Positions 8,930 to 17,634 of a stretch of DNA of 64,000 nucleotides are shown here, piece after piece; within the stretch, counting starts at the first letter, position 1, and every line of letters begins with the position of its first letter. Origin of the DNA: an uncultured Campylobacter sp. Its GTDB lineage: Bacteria; Campylobacterota; Campylobacteria; Campylobacterales; Campylobacteraceae. The stretch covers positions 1 through 64,000 of the forward strand of contig NZ_CALIIU010000009.1 in assembly GCF_938017775.1 (NCBI RefSeq). Reading direction: 5' to 3'. Made by a program: the position numbers and the translations under genes. The notes under the pieces are model-generated. The model ran no database searches, was not told the DNA's origin, and was given only the letters and a program-made list of their open reading frames with translations.

Positions 8930-10543
8930 CTAAGCTCTCGCCCCTACGTAGTTTTCGTAAAATTCCCACGTTTTGCCCGATCTGATCGCCTCTAAAATGA
9001 GCGGCTTAGCCTCCGCAGGGCTTGATACGACATCCGCGCAGTACAGCGCAAACATCGCGTTTAGCACGACGATATCAAATTTCGGCCCGCTAAGTTCGCC
9101 TTTTAAAATTTGCTTTAAAGCTTCGGCGTTAGCCTCGCCGTCGCCGCCTTCGATATCGCTGTGAAATGCCCGAGCGAAGCCGAACTGCTCGGGATCTACG
9201 CGGTATTCTAAAATTTTGCCGTCCTTGACCTCGTGGATTAGCGTCTCGTCGCACAGACTGATCTCGTCCATACCGTCCATTCCGTGTACCACCAGAGCGT
9301 GCTTGCGCCCCAAAATCATCAGAGTTTCGGCGATGAGCCCGTTTACTTTCTCCAGATAATTGCCCACGATCTGATTGCTTAGGCTTAAATTCGGATTTAG
9401 AAGCGGCCCCATTATATTAAAGACGGTGCCGATTTTTAGGCGGTCGCGAACCTCTTTGACCTCGGCAGTGATTTTGTGAAAAAACGGCGCGTGAAAAAAC
9501 GCTAGCCCGGTGCGATCTAGCAGCGCTCTGATCTGTGCCAGATCGCTAAGTAGCGGCACGCCCAAAGCATCCAGCGCATCGGAGCTGCCCGATCTGCTGG
9601 TGATAGCGCGGTTGCCGTGCTTGGCGACGCGCACGCCGAAGCTTGCCGCGATAAAGGCCACGGTCGTGGAGATATTGATCGTCTTTAGCCTATCGCCGCC
9701 CGTGCCCACGATGTCAAACATCGGGCTCGGATCGTCGTAGGTGATCGAATATTTTAATATACTGCGCACGAGCGCCGTAAGGCTGCTTGGGTAGAGCGAT
9801 TTTTCGCTGATCAGCACGAGCAGCCCCGCAAGCTGCACGATGTCGTAATCCTGCTCATAAAGCGCCTTGCAAATGACGGCGTAATCGTCGCTATCTAGCG
9901 GGAAGCCCTTTTGTAGCTTCAACATAAACGGGGCGAAATTTACCACGAGTTTCTCCTTTAAAATTATCTTTTTGCCGTAATTGATGAAATTTTCGATGAT
10001 TTTTTTGCCGTATTGAGTAAAAAAGCTCTCGGGATGAAATTGAATGCCGAAAATAGGCTTACTTCGGTGCTTAATCGCCATTATAATGCCGTCATTTTCG
10101 CTCTTTGCTAAAATTTCAAACTCGCGCGGCAACGTCGCTTCGTCCACATAAAGCGAGTGGTAGCGCATTACTTCAAATTTACGCGGCAGCCCGCTAAAAA
10201 GTACACCATCTGCGTAAATTTCGATCGCCGAGCTCTTGCCGTGCAGCGGCACCTCCAGCTGCTTTATCTCCGCGCCTGCCGCATATCCGATCGCCTGATG
10301 CCCCAAACACACGCCCAAAATCGGCACATCCAAATCCGCGCGCAAAATTTCTAAGCAAACGCCGCTGTCTTTTGGGTGATTTGGCCCGGGGCTTAAGATT
10401 ATGTGCGATGGGGCAAGCTCGCGCACCCGCTCTAGCGTTATCTCGTCGTTGCGGAAGTAGCGCACCTCCTCGTCGCTTAGCTCCAAAATGTATTGATAAA
10501 TATTAAAAACGAAGCTGTCGTAATTATCTATCATTAAAATCAA
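8930..10543 (-). CDS. trpGD: Fused anthranilate synthase glutaminase and anthranilate phosphoribosyltransferase
   Basis: Residues 1-195 form a class I glutamine amidotransferase with GVCLGHQAIG (nucleophile Cys79) and the HPES motif (His170, Glu172); this part supplies ammonia to TrpE. From about residue 203 on is TrpD, with the PRPP-binding DIVGTGGDRLKTIN and KHGNRAITSRSGSSD, which adds phosphoribose to anthranilate. The fusion is usual for Campylobacter and enterobacteria. The likely start is a TTG giving MILMIDNYDSF, nine bases behind AAGGA; an ATG three codons later is possible. It lies between trpE (288-base gap upstream) and the methylase gene. Confidence 0.92.
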   Translation of the reverse strand: MILMIDNYDSFVFNIYQYILELSDEEVRYFRNDEITLERVRELAPSHIILSPGPNHPKDSGVCLEILRADLDVPILGVCLGHQAIGYAAGAEIKQLEVPLHGKSSAIEIYADGVLFSGLPRKFEVMRYHSLYVDEATLPREFEILAKSENDGIIMAIKHRSKPIFGIQFHPESFFTQYGKKIIENFINYGKKIILKEKLVVNFAPFMLKLQKGFPLDSDDYAVICKALYEQDYDIVQLAGLLVLISEKSLYPSSLTALVRSILKYSITYDDPSPMFDIVGTGGDRLKTINISTTVAFIAASFGVRVAKHGNRAITSRSGSSDALDALGVPLLSDLAQIRALLDRTGLAFFHAPFFHKITAEVKEVRDRLKIGTVFNIMGPLLNPNLSLSNQIVGNYLEKVNGLIAETLMILGRKHALVVHGMDGMDEISLCDETLIHEVKDGKILEYRVDPEQFGFARAFHSDIEGGDGEANAEALKQILKGELSGPKFDIVVLNAMFALYCADVVSSPAEAKPLILEAIRSGKTWEFYENYVGARA

Positions 10544-10831
10544 AATTTTATCCTTTTTTAGGGCGTTTACGCCTCTTTAAAATTATAAATAGTTTAAATT
10601 TAACCGCTTTGCAGCGGCTAAATTTAGCGCCGTTTTAGCGTCTCTTGCGTGCTAAATTTAAAATTTCGCCCGCGGCTGCGGCATTGCCGCGTCGCGACGT
10701 TGCGCGGCTTTACGGCGCCTAATGAAGCTAGCCGTAAATTTTAACGCTCTCACAGCGAACACGCTTTAAATTTAGCCGAATCAAACTCGCACCGAAGCAA
10801 ACGGCGCGTCTGAGCCGATAAGCTTAAGCGT

Positions 10832-12517
10832 CTAAACTTCCTCGCATAGTTCCTCGATCACCTTGAGCGGGCTTTTGCGCTTTTTGCAGATCTCTGCGTA
10901 TTCGCTCTTTGGCGAGCTGTCGTAAACTATACCCGCGCCCGCTCCGATAAATACGAGATTGTTTAGCCCTTCGCAGCCGAAATTCTCCGCGCTAAATTTG
11001 GCAGTCTCAAACCGCATCGCGCGGCTAAAACGCGGCTCGCTTTCTAAATTTAGCGCTCCGCAGCCTGCGCGAGCTTCTAAATTTAACGTCGCGTCGCGTT
11101 TGCTTGCGCGAGCTGGTAAATTTTGCGCCTCGCTGCCGCCCTTTTGCGCTGCGAAATCACAAAGCCCCGTCGCTTCGGACTTCTCCTCGCCGCAAGCAGC
11201 GTTTAAATTTAAGTTGGAATTTCGCTTAGAGTTCTCGTCCGAGCAGGAATTTTGCGCGTCGCGATTTACGAAGATCGCCGAGCGAATCAAGATCGCTTGC
11301 ATCACGTCGCCACTAAAGCGCCAAAATCCGATTCCGCCGCCGTAGATGCCGCGCTCGTAGCGCTCCAGCTCATTTATGATCTGCATCGCGCGGATCTTCG
11401 GGCTGCCGCTTAGCGTGCCCGCAGGAAAGATCGTGCTAAGCACCTCAAACGCGCTTACCCCGCGCGGCTTGCTGCCGTAGACCTCGCTTACGATATGCAT
11501 CACGCTTTCGTAGCGCACGACGCGCATCGCATTTTGCACCCGCACCGAGGCTGGAGTGGCGAATTTGCCGATGTCGTTGCGAGCTAGATCGATCAGCATC
11601 CGATGCTCCGCAAGCTCCTTTTCGTCGCTTAAAAGCTTGCGCTCGAGCGCCGCGTCGGCCTCGGCATTCGCGCCTCTGCTGCGTGTGCCCGCGATGGGAG
11701 CGACGAAAATTTCGTCCTTTTTGATCTCCATAATCAGCTCGGGGCTGGAGCCCGCGACGCAGCCGTACGGCGTCGGGAAGTGAAACATATAGGGGCTTGG
11801 ATTGTTCTTTTTAAGCCGCTCGTAAAACTCCAGGCTGCCCATATTCGTGCCGACTTCTAAAATTTCGCCCAGCACGACCTGAAACACGTCGCCGCTTTTT
11901 ATCTTTTCTTTTGCGGCTTCGACCATCGCGCTAAAATGAGACTCCTCGGCGCCAAGATCGGTTAAAATTTTAAATTTAAGCTCTTTTTTCTGAGGCTCGG
12001 GCTCAGACGCGTCTTGCGATTTCGATCCGCCTTTTATCGCAGCGTCCGCTCTTGCGGCGCTCTGCGGTGCAGCTCCCTCTTCGGCGGAGCTTTGCTGCGA
12101 GGCTTGCAAGCTAAGCTCGCGCAGGCTTTCATAAATTTGGGTATCTTTGCCGTAAAAATCGTAAATTTTGCTGATTTTATCGTAGTGCAGGTAGTTTGCG
12201 GCGTCGGCGTAAAAAAACGGCGGGAAGTCATACAGCGCCTGCTTCGGCGCGCCGATATTTTCAAACGCGCGCACGATGTCGTAGCCCAAAACGCCGAAAA
12301 GCCCGGCAAAGCTCGCGTTTTTAAACTCGCTTGCGCCCGCTTTTGCGCCCTTTACCTCATCAAATTTAAGCCTCAAAGCCTCAAAACTCATCTTAAATCC
12401 ATCGAAATAATCGCAATCGATGCCGATGATGACCTGAGCGTCGTCCTCTGCGAGGTAGCTTTGCGGATGCGTCTTTAAAATTTCGCGGTAGTAAAACAGC
12501 GGCTCTTCTAAAAGCAT
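10832..12517 (-). CDS. trpE: Anthranilate synthase component I with a C-terminal low-complexity insertion
   Basis: TrpE makes anthranilate from chorismate with ammonia from TrpG. Chorismate-enzyme motifs are clear: PYMFHFPTPYGCVAGSSPEL, IAGTRSRG, DLARNDIGKFA and FPAGTLSGSPKIRAM. The frame opens at 12544, but the ATG at 12517 (MLLEEPLFYY) has an ideal AAGGA five bases upstream and is chosen here. Near the C terminus, between IRSAIFVNR and NLVFIGAGAGIVYDS, where the family has only a few residues, about 100 polar residues are inserted (DNA about 10972-11265). A shorter Ala/Ser/Gln-rich insert lies near residue 150. It heads the trp group. No leader peptide or attenuator was recognised upstream. 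Confidence 0.92.
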   Translation of the reverse strand: MLLEEPLFYYREILKTHPQSYLAEDDAQVIIGIDCDYFDGFKMSFEALRLKFDEVKGAKAGASEFKNASFAGLFGVLGYDIVRAFENIGAPKQALYDFPPFFYADAANYLHYDKISKIYDFYGKDTQIYESLRELSLQASQQSSAEEGAAPQSAARADAAIKGGSKSQDASEPEPQKKELKFKILTDLGAEESHFSAMVEAAKEKIKSGDVFQVVLGEILEVGTNMGSLEFYERLKKNNPSPYMFHFPTPYGCVAGSSPELIMEIKKDEIFVAPIAGTRSRGANAEADAALERKLLSDEKELAEHRMLIDLARNDIGKFATPASVRVQNAMRVVRYESVMHIVSEVYGSKPRGVSAFEVLSTIFPAGTLSGSPKIRAMQIINELERYERGIYGGGIGFWRFSGDVMQAILIRSAIFVNRDAQNSCSDENSKRNSNLNLNAACGEEKSEATGLCDFAAQKGGSEAQNLPARASKRDATLNLEARAGCGALNLESEPRFSRAMRFETAKFSAENFGCEGLNNLVFIGAGAGIVYDSSPKSEYAEICKKRKSPLKVIEELCEEV

Positions 12518-12643
12518 TTTCGTCCTTGGAATTTTTAGCGCCATTATACGCTGCTTAGCTTAAATTTGAGCGGGCGGCGCGAGCCTAGACGGGCTTAATG
12601 CAAGCAAAATTTTAGTAAAATGAGCAAATTTTAAGGAGAGCGT

Positions 12644-13375
12644 ATGAAAATTTTATTTTCCCCAAGCGAGACGAAAAGCGAGCTAGGCGGCGACACGCGC
12701 ATTTGCAAGCGAAATTTTATCTTTACAGAGCTTTACGAAAAGCGCCTGCAGATGTTGCGCGCTTACGCGGATTTCGTGGATAAAGCGAGCGAGGCGGAGC
12801 TTTGCAAGCTTTTCGGGCTGAAAAAATGGGATGCCTCTTTGCGCGAAAATATCTTTGAAAAAGGCTGCGCGAAGGCGCTTTTGCGCTACACGGGCACCGC
12901 GTATCGCGCCCTAGGCTACGCGTCGCTAAGCACTGCGGCGCGGGAGTTTGCGGAGCGAAACACGATAATTTTTTCAAACCTTTTCGGCCCCGTGCTGGGC
13001 GGCGACGCGCTGCCGAACTACAAGCTCAAGCAGGGCGAAAAATTCGGCGGCATAGACGCGGCGAAATTTTATCGCGACAGCTTCTCCGCCGCGCTGGATC
13101 GGTATCTGGCGGATGAGTGCGTCGTGGATCTGCGCGCGGGATTTTACGAAAAATTTTATGAGATGAAGCGCGAATATTTGAGTTTTAGTTTCATCAAAGG
13201 CGGCAAGGTGCTAAGCCACTACGCTAAGGCCTGGCGCGGCAAGGTGCTGCGCGAAATAGCTCTGACAGGCGCTTGCAGCGAGGCTGAGGTGCTTGCGCTG
13301 CGCTTGGGCGGCGCTTCCGTGCTAGAGATCAAACAGATCGGGCTAAAAAAGGAGGTCGTGCTGGAAATTTCATAA
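12644..13375 (+). CDS. yaaA: YaaA-family protein (peroxide stress)
   Basis: This 243-residue protein starts MKILFSPSETKSE, the characteristic N terminus of the UPF0246/YaaA family, and contains the matching LPNYKLKQGEKFG and SFIKGGKVLSHYAKAWRG segments. In E. coli YaaA lowers free iron and limits DNA damage during peroxide stress, and it binds DNA. The start has an AAGGAG ribosome-binding site. It is divergent from trpE, with a 126-base gap between the two starts. It is followed by a long RAATTY-rich spacer and seems to be transcribed alone. Confidence 0.85.
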   Translation: MKILFSPSETKSELGGDTRICKRNFIFTELYEKRLQMLRAYADFVDKASEAELCKLFGLKKWDASLRENIFEKGCAKALLRYTGTAYRALGYASLSTAAREFAERNTIIFSNLFGPVLGGDALPNYKLKQGEKFGGIDAAKFYRDSFSAALDRYLADECVVDLRAGFYEKFYEMKREYLSFSFIKGGKVLSHYAKAWRGKVLREIALTGACSEAEVLALRLGGASVLEIKQIGLKKEVVLEIS

Positions 13376-14341
13376 GGCGCGAAAACCACTCGGAGAAATT
13401 TACGATAAATTTTGCAGGTCTAATGCGGATTTTTGCGTAAAATTTAGCTCGGAAAAATTTGCCGCGAGTTCAAACCCCACCCTATCCGAAGCAATTTTTC
13501 CGGGAGAAATTTGCGGACGAAATTTTATCGTGAGGATTTTGCGGCGGCTTTTTGGTCTTTTGGCACTCTTTTAGCGAACTTTGAGCGGCCTTAAACGAGC
13601 TTTTGGCGGTGAAATTTCGTCGTAAATTTTGCAAAAAATTCGCGCTCTTTGCGTTTGCCTGCTCCGCATAAAATTTTGCGGCGATCTTGCCGTGACTTTG
13701 CACCGATTTCGCGGCGATTTTTAGAATACAGAGCGCGGAAATTTCGCTGTAGAAATTTTGTCTAAAATTTTACTTTACGGAATTTCGCCGCGATAGAACC
13801 CTATCGAAAATTTAATCGCGGCAAAAATACTGCGCCCGCGATCTAAACGTAAAATTTTATTTAAAATTTAAACCGAACCGTGCAGTATAGGCATAAAATT
13901 TTGATCCAAAATTCTACTGCAAAGCTGCGATAAAACAGACATAGATCGGGATAGCTCCGTATAAAATTTTAAGCTGAAATTATGGCTTGCGTTCCGTTGC
14001 GATAAAATTTTGAGCCAAAATTTCATGCTTTAAAATTCCAAAAATCCGCAAACGCGGCAAAAATACGCCATTGCTGCAAACTCTAGTAACTCCAGTGCAT
14101 TAAAGTTTCTAGCCGAAATTCTGCAATTAAAATTCCGCGCTCTGAAATCTCGCGCTTTAAAATCCCGTAAATTTCCAAATTTCACAAATCCCACACATAA
14201 AATTTCAAACCGAAATCCCGCGATCAAAATTACCCGCCTCAAAACCCCGCAAATCCCCGCTTCCAAATTCAAAATTCCGCAAATTTAGCGAGCTTTAAAT
14301 TTTAAAGCTATAAACTTCATCTCAAATTTCAAGGATTATAA
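13376..14341. other. 966-base gene-free spacer packed with RAATTY hexamers
   Basis: No convincing gene is present; the short open frames translate to Lys/Phe/Asn-rich text that reflects the repeated words. By hand I count about 33 RAATTY sites (mostly AAATTT and AAATTC), against one or two expected for this base composition. The units between sites are variable, so it is not a tandem repeat. The last bases hold the ribosome-binding site of the permease gene. Confidence 0.75.
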
Positions 14342-15073
14342 ATGCTAGAACTTCCATTTATCGGCGCCATCGTTGGCTTCATATCGGGCTTTTTCGGTAT
14401 CGGCGGCGGCACGGTCGTAATGCCCGTGATGATGGCTCTGGGATACGACGTCAAGACCGCCGCGGGCATCTCGGTGATGCAGATGTTCATCGTCTCGCTT
14501 TTTGGCTCATATCTGAACTACCGCGCGGGCAAGCTTCGCCTAGATAGCGGCATCGCAGTGGGGCTCGGAGGGCTGTGCGGCGCGAGCATATCGGGCTTCA
14601 TCGTAAAATACTCGCCAGAAATCATGCTTGAGATCGGCCTCCTGCTGACGCTTGCGATCTCATTTCTCAAACTCTTTAGCACGAACGTAACAAGTGGCGG
14701 CAACGCCGATCCCCACGGTGCGGTGCTGTTTTTCATCGGCTTTGCTATCGGCGCGATCGCGCTTAGCATGGGCGTGGGCGGCGCGGTATTTCTGACGCCG
14801 ATTTTGGTCGGATTTTTGGGCGTCGATATCAAAAGAGCGGTCTGCATGGGGCTGTTTTTCATCGTTTTCGGCTCATTTAGCGCGCTTTTAAGCCTTTCGT
14901 ACAACGGCCATGTAGATTACGAACGCGGCGCGCTGCTAGCCGTGGGCGGGCTTTTGGGCGTGTATTTCGGCACCTCTCAGGCTCGCCGTGCAAAGCGCGA
15001 AACGCAGAAAAAATGGCTGCTCGTCCTCTACGTCGTGCTATTTGCGCTGGCGCTAAAAAAGGTACTACAGTAG
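14342..15073 (+). CDS. TauE/SafE-family membrane permease
   Basis: This 243-residue polytopic protein has about seven or eight hydrophobic segments and the family glycine motif GFISGFFGIGGGTVVMPV near the N terminus, repeated in the second half as ALSMGVGGAVFLTPILVGF. Members export or import sulfur oxyanions or small organic sulfonates across the inner membrane. The substrate here is not known. The start ATG follows CAAGGATTATAA. It stands alone between two spacers. Confidence 0.85.
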   Translation: MLELPFIGAIVGFISGFFGIGGGTVVMPVMMALGYDVKTAAGISVMQMFIVSLFGSYLNYRAGKLRLDSGIAVGLGGLCGASISGFIVKYSPEIMLEIGLLLTLAISFLKLFSTNVTSGGNADPHGAVLFFIGFAIGAIALSMGVGGAVFLTPILVGFLGVDIKRAVCMGLFFIVFGSFSALLSLSYNGHVDYERGALLAVGGLLGVYFGTSQARRAKRETQKKWLLVLYVVLFALALKKVLQ

Positions 15074-15444
15074 CGCTACGGACGATTTTACTACGCTACG
15101 TTTTGTCTCGCCTCAGTTTTGCTACAAGCGCGGTTTAGGCGCCTGCTACGGGCGCGTCAGAGCGGTTCTATGTGCGCTGTTTTGCTACGCCGCCCTTTTG
15201 CGTCTCGTAGTTTTTGCCTTGCCGTCCTCTTACACTGCGCGCGCTTAGTCGCTATTTTGCGGCGGCGCGTAAAACGTCGCGTTTCGTCGCGCGAGTAAAA
15301 TTTTAAAACGAAATTTCAAAAAGCGCGAGCAAATTTTAAAAGCTGAATTTTAACTAGCCGCGTTAAAATAGCGAAGTCGCACATCTTTTGTCCTATGGAG
15401 GCTAGATAGCGAAATAAAATTTACAAATTTTAAAAGGACTTGGA
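15074..15444. other. Intergenic spacer upstream of crcB
   Basis: 371 bases without a gene. The second half carries several AAATTT-type words. I looked for a fluoride riboswitch ahead of crcB and did not find a convincing one. Confidence 0.5.
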
Positions 15445-15825
15445 TTGACGAACTTGATTTTAGCTGGGCTAGGCGGCTGTGTAGGCGCGATGGCGCGAGT
15501 AGGCTTAAGCGGAGCGATCGCGCGCGCAATGGATCGCGCCGGATTTTGGAGCGCGTTTCCGATCGCTATTTTTTGCGTGAATGCGCTGGGAAGCCTGCTG
15601 ATAGGGTTTTTGCTCGCACTAAATTTAACGCAGAGCCTGCGGGTATTTTTTGTCGCAGGCGCACTGGGCGGTTTTACGACATTTTCTACGTTCAGCTACG
15701 ATACGCTGCAATTATTGCTGGCGCGAGAATTTGCTATCGGTCTGCTAAACGCAGTCTTAAGCGTATGCGTTTGTATGCTGTTTTGCTACGCTGGGCTGCT
15801 CGCGGGCAGAGCGCTTGCAGGCTAG
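15445..15825 (+). CDS. crcB: CrcB/Fluc fluoride channel
   Basis: This 126-residue, four-helix membrane protein exports fluoride as a dual-topology dimer. It shows the family motifs GGCVGAMARVGLS at the N terminus, NALGSLLIGFLLAL (with the conserved Asn) and GGFTTFSTFSYDT with the phenylalanine/serine/threonine pore box. The start is a TTG behind AAGGA, which fits the family N terminus. Only one crcB copy is present here, as expected for a homodimer. Confidence 0.9.
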   Translation: MTNLILAGLGGCVGAMARVGLSGAIARAMDRAGFWSAFPIAIFCVNALGSLLIGFLLALNLTQSLRVFFVAGALGGFTTFSTFSYDTLQLLLAREFAIGLLNAVLSVCVCMLFCYAGLLAGRALAG

Positions 15826-16408
15826 CTGTGGAGCACGTGAGCTTTAAATTTAAATCGTCTCTATGTTTGCGCTTTTAAATCAAAATTTATTGAAAGTGCC
15901 TGCGTTACGGAATTTTATCGCGTGCATGTGCTGCAAAATCTGCGAGCGATGGGCACAATCCCACATGCCGTGCAGCTTTGCGAAAGGGCGCGCAGCAAGT
16001 AGTTTCGCAAATTGCAATATCAAGCAGGAATTATAAGACGAGCAAATCGTAAGACGAGCGAAAAGTAAAGCGAGCAAGAGGGATTGTAGCTAAATAATTG
16101 TGCTAGGCGTCGGGCGGGCAAAATCCAGATAAATTTAAAATTTGCGTGCATTCTCTGCGTATCTTGTTCGCCGCAGCTTTGTGAAATTTCGCTATCTTGC
16201 ACCTAGTTATCGCGACGCCCTAAAAATTTCGCTGTCTTGGTGCGGATAAAATAAACCTAAGTCGCGCGATAAATTTTAAAAGCTCCGCGGGCAAATTTTA
16301 AGGCCTGAAGCTTAGAATTTTAAAATTCTCGCATAAATTTTAAAAGCTAAATTAAAGCGCGCCGAAATCACGATCTTATATGCCAAATCCTGCAGCGCTA
16401 TCTTAGAT
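15826..16408. other. Intergenic spacer
   Basis: 583 bases with no supported gene between crcB and the convergent membrane-anchored protein gene. RAATTY words are frequent in the last 200 bases. No tRNA or clear terminator was seen. Confidence 0.5.
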
Positions 16409-17566
16409 TTATCGCAAGCGACTGCGAGCCCTCTTAATTTCGTTTCTGCAGATTTCATTGACCTGCTCGCCCTCGCTATTTCGCAAGATAACCTCGTAGT
16501 CCGTGATCTCGCGACCTTTGTTATACCCCTCGATATATCTGAATCTTGATAAAACTATTTTAAAGGATTCCACATCGTCTAAAGTATACTTATCGCCGAG
16601 CTTGACGTAGTTAAAATTCCTACTAGTAAGCGTATGAAAATTATTAAATTTTTGCTTTAAATTTAGCGTATAAATTGCCGTGGATGCAGCGCCGTTATCG
16701 CAGCGATTAAATTCGCTTTCATCAAAGGCAAGCGCGAGGCAAATTTCATCTCCGCAGATTACCTTTATATCTTTGGCGCGGCTGTTTATACGGATGGTCT
16801 GTCGCCACCCATCGCCCTCTATCTCAAAGACGTTGCGAGCGAGCTTTTTGGCTATTTCATCTCCGACATAGCCTCTGGCTTCAGATTTATCAGCCCAACC
16901 AAGCGCAGAGTAGTTCTGCTTTTGCGGAAAATCCGCAAGCGGAGTTTGAAGCTCGCTTATAGCGTTTAAATTTTCCTCGGTGCCTTGCGGAGCTGCAAAA
17001 GATGTGCCCCTCATAGAGTGTAGATTAAAGAAACCGATAAATTTCCTCACGACCTTATGCGCCGTTTGAGAAAATATCTTGGCTTCATTTTCAAAAAGCG
17101 AAATATCGTAGATGCCGTAGCTATAATATCCAAGCTCTCCACTTACCCACCTTTCGTCCGGCGAACGATCGATCTCGTCGTATCCATAGTAGCGCTCTGG
17201 CATATCTTTTTGTAGCAAAAAGTCGTCGCTGTCATTATCTTTGTATCTAAGCCAAACTCCGAATTCGTCCTTGATATATAGGTAATAAAACTCCGCTCCC
17301 TTTGCAAAATCGCCTTTGCCTAGCCAAAACACAGGCCTTTTGTCTAAGGACGGCAGAGCGGCGACCGGGGGCAAATTTTGTAGCTCTTTTTCAAATTTTT
17401 CATCGATATAATCGCAAGCGCTAGTGGGCATACTAGGATCGCAACCCTCTGGCGTATCGGATGAAAAAAGCAAATTTAAAATCACAAATATATACAGCAC
17501 AAAAAGCACGCACGCAGCGCTCACGACCAAGGCGGTAATTTTTAAAATTTTTATAAAAGTTTTCAT
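16409..17566 (-). CDS. Membrane-anchored periplasmic protein of unknown function
   Basis: This protein of about 385 residues has one N-terminal transmembrane segment (residues 10-33), then a long soluble domain that should lie in the periplasm. The soluble part starts with two Cys in GCDPSMPTSACDY and has further Cys late (VICGDEICLA, RCDNG), so disulfides are likely. No family was recognised. The frame opens with TTG at 17572, six bases behind GAGG; the ATG two codons on is used here, and the two differ by only two residues. It may form an envelope group with the two genes upstream of it on the same strand (17635-18624, 18701-19294). Confidence 0.6.
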   Translation of the reverse strand: MKTFIKILKITALVVSAACVLFVLYIFVILNLLFSSDTPEGCDPSMPTSACDYIDEKFEKELQNLPPVAALPSLDKRPVFWLGKGDFAKGAEFYYLYIKDEFGVWLRYKDNDSDDFLLQKDMPERYYGYDEIDRSPDERWVSGELGYYSYGIYDISLFENEAKIFSQTAHKVVRKFIGFFNLHSMRGTSFAAPQGTEENLNAISELQTPLADFPQKQNYSALGWADKSEARGYVGDEIAKKLARNVFEIEGDGWRQTIRINSRAKDIKVICGDEICLALAFDESEFNRCDNGAASTAIYTLNLKQKFNNFHTLTSRNFNYVKLGDKYTLDDVESFKIVLSRFRYIEGYNKGREITDYEVILRNSEGEQVNEICRNEIKRARSRLR

Positions 17567-17634
17567 GTCCAAATTTTACCTCGTTGCACCTAAAAAGCAT
17601 AAAATTTTGCTTTAAATTTGAAATCCTCCGCGTA

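Noticed and set aside
12518..12643. trp attenuator or leader peptide before trpE
   Set aside because: No Trp-codon-rich leader ORF and no alternative hairpins with a T-run were seen.
15300..15444. Fluoride riboswitch before crcB
   Set aside because: The conserved fluoride-aptamer pattern was not found in the spacer.
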